NCBI GenBank assembly: GCA_023313575.1
Contig: JAJTTP010000004.1
Span: 1,302,001 to 1,366,000, forward strand
DNA: 64,000 nt
Reading direction: 5' to 3'
Source of the DNA: Eutypella sp. D-1
Lineage: Eukaryota > Ascomycota > Sordariomycetes > Xylariales > Diatrypaceae
Part shown: one piece after another, positions 58,241 through 64,000 of the stretch
Layout of the letters: each line of letters opens with the position of its first letter
Position numbering within the stretch: position 1 is the stretch's first letter
Notes under the pieces: model-generated
Database searches by the model: none
The model's input: the letters and a program-made list of their open reading frames with translations, nothing else
What the model was told of the DNA's origin: nothing
Made by a program: the position numbers and the translations under genes

Positions 58241-60516
58241 GGTGATCGAGGAATTGGGTGGGTGTGATGCGACGCCACACATACACTCTCTCTCTCTCTC
58301 TCTCGCTCTCTTCCTCTCTTTTCCTTCTCTCCCTCTCTTGCTCTCTCACACTCTCTACGAATTAAGGCGAATTGGCGATTATGGGGTGCCCGTACTCCGT
58401 CGACATCGGGTACGTCAGGACAGGTACTTGAATATTTTATGTTTCAATGTTCCAGTGTTCCAGGTGTTTCAAGTCTTTCAAATCTCAGAATTATTATTAT
58501 GTACGAAGCGAATGGCGTACTACTTCTTAATGACCTCGGGAACGTGTGCGGTGGTTGATGGTCTAATTGGTTTGGATTTTGGTTCGAATTGTTGTTAATT
58601 ATTGGTCTGTTCTAGTGAGAGTGTTGAGTGGTGTGCTGAGGGCTTTGGAAGTACGGCGACATTGCAATGTGCACGGATGCATGTAGGATGTCGAGGATTT
58701 TCAGGTGAGGTCTACACCACGTATCCTTTGAAATGTTGTTGATCTTGATAAGGACGGCGTTGAGTTGTGTTGCGTTGCGTTCCGTTTTGAGTTGAACTGC
58801 GTTACGTTGCGTTGCGTTGCTTTTTTTCTGGCCTTTTCTGGCATTTCTTTTTCTTTACAAGTACTTACTTTAACTGACCTCTGTATGTATATATGTACCT
58901 CTACGTTGATAGCCGGCCTTGAAGCTACGTAGCCCCGGAGCGTGTCCAAGAGTGTCTAGGTCCAGTACGCCTGTCCGCGGGTCTGAGTGTAACTACATAC
59001 AGGGTACGACCTTCTATCCTGCCCGTCAGCTGCATCGGCCAGCGGGGCAGCTGGGCAGCTGGGCATTGGGACAAAAGTCTTAGCGAGCCAGCCAGGCCTA
59101 GAGCTTCTAGCCAGACCTCTAGCCATAAGTATCTCTAAATGCATAAGTGCCACGCGAGTTACCTAAATGCTAGCGAAAATAGCGTAATTGAGCACCGCTA
59201 AACTTCCCACATTACGAGGCCCGGGCAGCGCACCTTGTCTTGCCTGTAGACATGGATGGGAACCTTGGAATTTTCCAGTGCTGACCAAGAACTTCTCTAT
59301 TTCCATAGGTTCGCTTGAAAGTGACTTCGTATTGCGTATTGGGGACGCCTTTCATTCTCAGGAATGCACATGATGAATTCCACATGTCTACCAAAAAGCC
59401 AAAAGGTACTTCCGTAGGCAGTTGTCCGCCCAGGCTAGCCAGTAGCCAAGCTGCATTTCGCTTATCTCACTTCCGAGGTTGATATTTGCTTGGTGTGTAT
59501 GTATGTATGTAAAAGTATTCGGAATGGATCCATCCTGTGGTGGGTGCATCGTAGGGTCTGCTCCGTGCTTTCCAGGTCGGTCCAGACTCAGTTCAATCTC
59601 AACATCAAAGGTTTTCATCGTGTATCGCCGTATACTGTAAGAATGGTTTGGATTGTTGTCTCTTCACTTCACAAATACTCTAGGCAGGTATACGTTGAAT
59701 AGGATCTATGTACTGCCCGCAATGCTTAATTGCATCTACCTAAGTAGGCCATGTGTCCAATACTCTCCCCTGGACGGGAGCTTCCCTTATCCTGCCAGGA
59801 TTATACCTAAGTTCTATACGTAGCTAGCGTCCCTCTGATAAGATTCAAACTCCCCATAAGCAACCAAATCAACCAATCACAGTGCGCGATATCCATGTCC
59901 TCAGTATTTTTTCCTCTAGAGAATCGCAGGCCCGATTTGAACCTTTTCTTTTTTCTCCTTCCCTTCCTCACATATTTTTAACCCCCTCTTCGCTGGACTC
60001 GCCTCTACGGAGCGCGATAGAAAGAAGCCGCCTAATCCTAAGCCTAAGGGCTTGTTTCGCGTGCTTCTTCGCCGGCCGAAGGGGGCAGAGCGAAAACAAA
60101 ACTTGCCTTTTATAATCCCGCCGCTGGCCCCTGTTTTCCTGGGTGCGATGGGTTCGCTATGTGCATACAAGAAAAAAAGAGAACGGGAAAAAACGCTTGG
60201 ATTAGATCGTAGGTTCCTTTTTAGATCACTGGCATTTTGGGGGGTTTGGGGTATATGGAATAGGACGGGAAGTGCGGGCTGGTTGGAACTCATTTGGTCG
60301 ATCGTTCGTGAAGCAGGACAAGCACTCCGCCGTGTCGAAGAACGTTTATCTATAACCTTGCGTGGTCTTCGTTGTGGTATCACTCCCGCATGCATGTACA
60401 CAAACAAAAGCCCATAATCAAATATGAATTACCACCATCTTCGTGAATCGTCGCAAGAAAAATCTAAACTCCGCTTGCTTCCCTCCCCCCCTCTGCCCCA
60501 CCCCCGGCCCAATCAT
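58241..60516. other. 2.3-kb spacer, RUD3 promoter and NOP15 3' end
   Basis: A CT run at 58285-58304 lies in the RUD3 leader. GTTGCGTT-type short repeats occur at 58765-58820. Near-palindromic CTACCTAAGTAGG lies at about 59736-59748. Open frames at 59916-60407 (both strands) have no domain-like content. No RNA gene recognised. Confidence 0.5.
58285..58304. repeat. CT run in RUD3 leader
   Basis: Ten CT units 45 bases upstream of the RUD3 ATG; GA on the transcribed strand. Confidence 0.9.
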
Positions 60517-62174
60517 CTATGCCTTGGCCTTTTTCGCCTTCGATCCCTTCTTACTCTTCTTGACAGCGGACTTCGTGGTAGTGCTTTCCTCGCTCTTCTC
60601 GACCGGTTTCTTGACGGCGGGTGCCTCCTCAGCCACGTCTTCCTCAGCAGCATCAGCAGGGGGCGGCGCCTCGATAGCCTTGGGCGCGTCCTCGGCGTCC
60701 GCGCCCTCGAGCGCCGCAGGGGCTGGGGCTTCGGCGTCCTTCAGCTTGGGTGCCTCGAACTCGTAGCCCATGTCCAGCAGACGCTTGGCCCTGGACTGGC
60801 GTTTCTTGTCCTCCCGCGAGATCTTCCGCGCCCACGCCGTCTCGGTCAGGGGTTTCTTCAGCGCGTTGCCCGCAAGCTTGTTGTGCGGCACCTTCTTAAA
60901 CCGCTTATTGGCGCCCTTCCACAGGTTCTCGTGGATCTGCGACTTTGGCACCACCTTGCACCTAAAATTGGATTCGCGGTCAGCAACTGGGCACCGCATG
61001 GGGGAGGGGGGGAGAGGGGCGGGTGGGGAGGGGGGGGGGGCATAATATGTGTAAAGGTTGGAGCAGCAATCGAACTTCGGACTTACTTAAGGACATGACC
61101 AAAAAGAAGATAGTTGTCCTACACATGAGATAAGCAATTAGTGATACAGTCCACCGTTCCACGGGCTAGGACTAGGAGGGGGGGGAGCATACCATAGTCT
61201 TCTGAACCACCTCCGCCACCGCGGCGTCCTCGAACTCCAGGAATGCGAAGTGTTTCGAGGCGCCCGTGCGTTTACTCCTGGAGAGTCGGAGTCGTAGTAT
61301 CGTCCCAAACTGCGAGAAATACGATCGCCTATACATAGCTGTCAGCTATCTCGCCCCCCAGCCCCGCCTCGTAGACGACTATGAGCCTAGATGCCCAAAG
61401 GGAAAAGGGAACCACGTACATCTCGTGTTCGTAGAAACCGTGAGGAATATGTCCGACGTATAAAACCCCGGTCTCCGCGCCGGACGCCTTCTTGGACGCC
61501 TTGGCCGCCGGCTTGGGCGCTTTGCCTACGTCCTGGCCCGGTTTGAAGAGAGCGCCGGCCGCAGCGTCTAATGGGGCGTCCTCCTCATCGCTATCGACAG
61601 CCTCTGCAAGGGCGTTCGCCTCGTTGTCTTCCTCCTCTTCTGAAAAGGGGTGCTCGTCGTCGTTCTCATCGTCGGCGGCGGCCGCGGCAATGGGCGCCGA
61701 TTCGAGCTCGGGCTCAGGCTCCTCACCAGCTTCCTCCTCTTCCCGCACTTGGGCCTTCTCTTTCTTGCTGGGCTTCGTCGACTTCTTCTTCTGCTTCTTC
61801 TCCGGTAGTGAGCCGTTCTTCGATATCGTCGGCGACGGCTCGGACTCCTTCACAGCCTTGGCCTTCTTCGGCGCGACGGGGCTCGCATCCTCAACCGCTA
61901 AAAGTACACCCGGTAAGAAACGTGATGTCTGTATGGGGACAGTTGTGGCCACGGTACTAACCCTTCCGCTTCGAGGCAGAGGTGGCGGCGGCGGCCTTCG
62001 CCTTCACCGCGGGCTTCGCGACAGCAGCAGCGTCGTCGTTCGCTGCTAGATGGGAAGTTCGTTAGCACATGAAACTCGAGAAGGAAAGAAAAGAAAAAAA
62101 ACCTCGCAATTGAGATTGAGCTTCCAACAAATTCACTCACCTTTAGCTTTCCTGTTCCTAGTCACTGGCGCCAT
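60517..62174 (-). CDS. NOP15: NOP15, nucleolar RRM ribosome-biogenesis protein
   Basis: Six exons: 62174-62141, 62045-61962, 61897-61420, 61328-61193, 61119-61088 and 60961-60517, giving 402 residues. NOP15 is a pre-60S factor needed for 27S pre-rRNA processing. The N-terminal 175 residues are Lys/Ala-rich then strongly acidic ([18 protein letters not shown] and [20 protein letters not shown]), as in many nucleolar proteins. One RRM spans about 179-257, with RNP2 GVLYVGHIP and RNP1 KHFAFLEF, assembled across four exons including a 32-base microexon ([11 protein letters not shown]). The following conserved extension ([20 protein letters not shown]) and Lys-rich C-terminus ([14 protein letters not shown]) fit the NOP15/NIFK family. 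Introns are 95, 64, 91, 73 and 126 bases. It is divergent from SMN. Confidence 0.93.
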
Positions 62175-62936
62175 TGCGACTCGGATCTCGTAGACTGGCG
62201 GTAGGCTCGATTTTTGCTATGGGATGGCCTTGAGGGATCACTGCTATGCACTGATAAGTTCTTCCAGTGCTCAGTCTTCAGTCTTCAGAAACTTTTTACT
62301 GGGGCAGTTGGTTGTAGCGCCCCCACTAATGCGCTAATGGCTTATCTTATCGAAGCGTATTTACTATCAGACATGCTCTGTATGTAGGTATGTAACTATG
62401 CACGTATGTATATATGTACGTACGGATAGTTACATTCATAAGTAACTACGTCGATGCATCCATGGAGCATCACTTACACCGTCCAATCCATCTGTATTTG
62501 ATGAGCATACTATTTGCATTGTGAATCTATTCACACAAATCTGAAATCCCGAAACTATTGATTTTTGCATGCATCCTACGCTTTTCAAATTTGAGTACTA
62601 GGGATCAATATAGCAACACCAGATACCTATAATCATGCACCTAGGCTAAGTCGGGTAGTTAAGCGGCTCAACGACCCCTAAAGAAGCTGAAGCAGTTATA
62701 GAGCTAACCAAGAAATTTGGGGAGAAAGGCGAAAATACGCTTGCAGGCAAACGCGCTTGCTGTATTGCCATATCATAGATGAGATATACAACGTCAAATT
62801 ATCATCAGGGTGTGCGAGTAGGCCGCAGCTGCTAGAGAACGGTGGCATCACAGAAAATAGTCCCCTATACCCAGACAGGCCTAACTTACCCACCTTCCAC
62901 ACTTTCTCCCAGACTTGAGTCTACCATATCCTCAGC
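62175..62936. promoter_or_regulatory. Bidirectional promoter between NOP15 and SMN
   Basis: 762 bases separate the two divergent ATGs. ATGT/TACG-type short repeats lie at 62375-62430. No open frame of note. Specific TATA or factor sites cannot be assigned with confidence. Confidence 0.6.
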
Positions 62937-64000
62937 ATGGCGGCGAAGGGGCAGCAGGGCTTGACGCACGATGAGATATGGGATGACTCTGCACTCGTCG
63001 ACTCGTGGAATGAGGCCCTAGAAGAGTACAAGGTAGGTTTGGTCGTTCTTCTCGGTCCGGTCATTCTCCACCTACCTGGATGCAGGTGTGGGCGGTTTGT
63101 TCACTTTTGGCTGACAGCCCCTCAGAAATATCACAGCATACACGTCAAGGGAGGCAACGTCGAAGACCTCATCAATGAGAAGTATGCCTCCTAGGAGTTT
63201 GATTCCATCCGAGTCGTGATACATAACTTACACGAAGACCTTCGCAGCAACCGTTCAGATGCTAAGCACGAGGGAGAGGTCCAACCCGAGCCAGCCCAGC
63301 ATCCAGAAAAAGAAAACTCCAACGACGTGAACGGGACTCCAAGAGAGCAGGGCATGGTGAGTCCATTTATTATCTTATTTTATGTTCTTATTTTATGTCA
63401 TCTTAATTATTTTATTATTTTATTTTGTGGTTTTCCTTTTGTTTTCTTTTTTCTTCCAATTTAAAACCCCTGAGATCTGTTTTCGGACTAAAAATGATCC
63501 CGGGTGGAAATCATCACACCGATCGAGAGATGCAATGCCCTTTTTCTTCCGCACGCTCGCGCTAACCAACGAGGGCACAGAACAACGTGGGGAACGAGGA
63601 CGGCACTCGAGATATCCGGCTCAGCCATCCACCTGCCCCAGGCACGGCGCCAGGCCCGGCGGGGCTCCTGGGAACGGGTAAGTTGTTTCCCTTTGGTGCT
63701 TTGCTAGATTATAGCCATCCACCCTTACTTTCTTGCCTTGCCCCCCCTTCCATCCAATCCACACGCTATGGGGGGATCCAATGGGAGATCGGATTATATC
63801 TGAGTGACGTGATAGCCCCCCGATCCGGAGAACCTCGCATCGACTGGGCAACTGACTGACTGGGTTACTGACCGGGATGCAGTGCGCGACGAGGGCCTCA
63901 AGAGGCTGCTGATGTCTTGGTATTACGCCGGTTACTACACGGGGTACTACGAGGGCCAGCGGGAGCAGCAGCAGCAGCAGGACGCGGAGTCTGGGCAGAA
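62937..64000 (+). CDS. SMN1: Survival of motor neuron (SMN) homologue, 3' end missing
   Basis: Five exons in the window: 62937-63032, 63126-63181, 63248-63356, 63581-63677 and 63883 to the edge. SMN with Gemin2 assembles Sm rings on spliceosomal snRNAs. The N-terminus DEIWDDSALVDSWNEALEEY spliced to KYHSIH is the Gemin2-binding helix. Exon 5 encodes the YG box, GLKRLLMSWYYAGYYTGYYE, with the YxxxG-spaced tyrosines and glycines that drive oligomerisation. The roughly 75-residue linker is Pro/Asn-rich and contains no Tudor domain, as in fission yeast. A TAG at 63195-63197, in frame with exon 2, is removed by the 66-base intron 63182-63247 (GTATGC..GCAG). After the YG box the protein becomes Gln-rich (QREQQQQQ) and runs off the window, so its end is unseen. 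Confidence 0.92.

Noticed and set aside
63195..63197. In-frame TAG in SMN suggesting a pseudogene or stop readthrough
   Set aside because: A 66-base GT-AG intron (63182-63247) with correct phase removes it and joins two homologous segments.

Overview
The window is nuclear DNA from a filamentous ascomycete (Pezizomycotina, most likely a Sordariomycete; the genus cannot be read from the sequence). The evidence is short GT-AG introns of about 50-150 bases, a set of typical ascomycete proteins (VPS13, PRM1, DUF3429 protein, TRI12-type transporter, CYP52-like P450, GRAB-domain golgin, Tudor-less SMN), and long gene-free spacers rich in microsatellites and TAGGTA-type motifs. I support fourteen protein genes, two of them cut by the window edges, in 64 kb. 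This is sparse. Spacers of 2-3 kb are common and one exceeds 6 kb. I saw no rRNA, intact tRNA, CRISPR array or recognisable intact transposon.

Layout: 0-5 kb has the C-terminus of an unrecognised basic protein (+), then a DUF3429 mitochondrial membrane protein (-) whose spliced C-terminal extension holds twelve perfect 15-bp repeats. 5.3-15 kb is VPS13 (+, 3201 residues, one intron). 15.6-17.4 kb is a cytochrome P450 (-). 20.1-21.7 kb is a type II membrane, glycosyltransferase-like protein (+). 24.6-25.2 kb is a histidine-rich protein (-). 25.2-31.4 kb holds no gene I can support. 31.4-33.5 kb is an MFS efflux pump of TRI12 type (-). 36-38.5 kb is the cell-fusion protein PRM1 (-). 41.5-44 kb is a large coiled-coil protein (-). 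47.1-49.1 kb is a triple-KH RNA-binding protein (+). 51.1-54.1 kb is the 3'-end-processing factor PCF11 (-). 56.3-58.2 kb is a RUD3/GMAP-210-like Golgi golgin (-). 60.5-62.2 kb is the ribosome-biogenesis factor NOP15 (-). 62.9 kb to the end is the survival-of-motor-neuron homologue (+, partial).

The genes do not form a biosynthetic or defence cluster. The right third happens to concentrate RNA-metabolism genes (KH protein, PCF11, NOP15, SMN), with NOP15 and SMN sharing a 762-base divergent promoter. Membrane-contact and trafficking functions (VPS13, RUD3) and cell fusion (PRM1) are scattered. Exon boundaries were worked out by hand from splice signals and reading frame. All multi-exon models close without frameshift except that RUD3 needs a non-obvious acceptor, which is flagged. 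No clearly novel multi-gene system was found. The best leads are within-protein features: a FFAT-like motif in VPS13, a perfect minisatellite in the DUF3429 gene, 11-residue repeats in PRM1, and the His-rich ORF.
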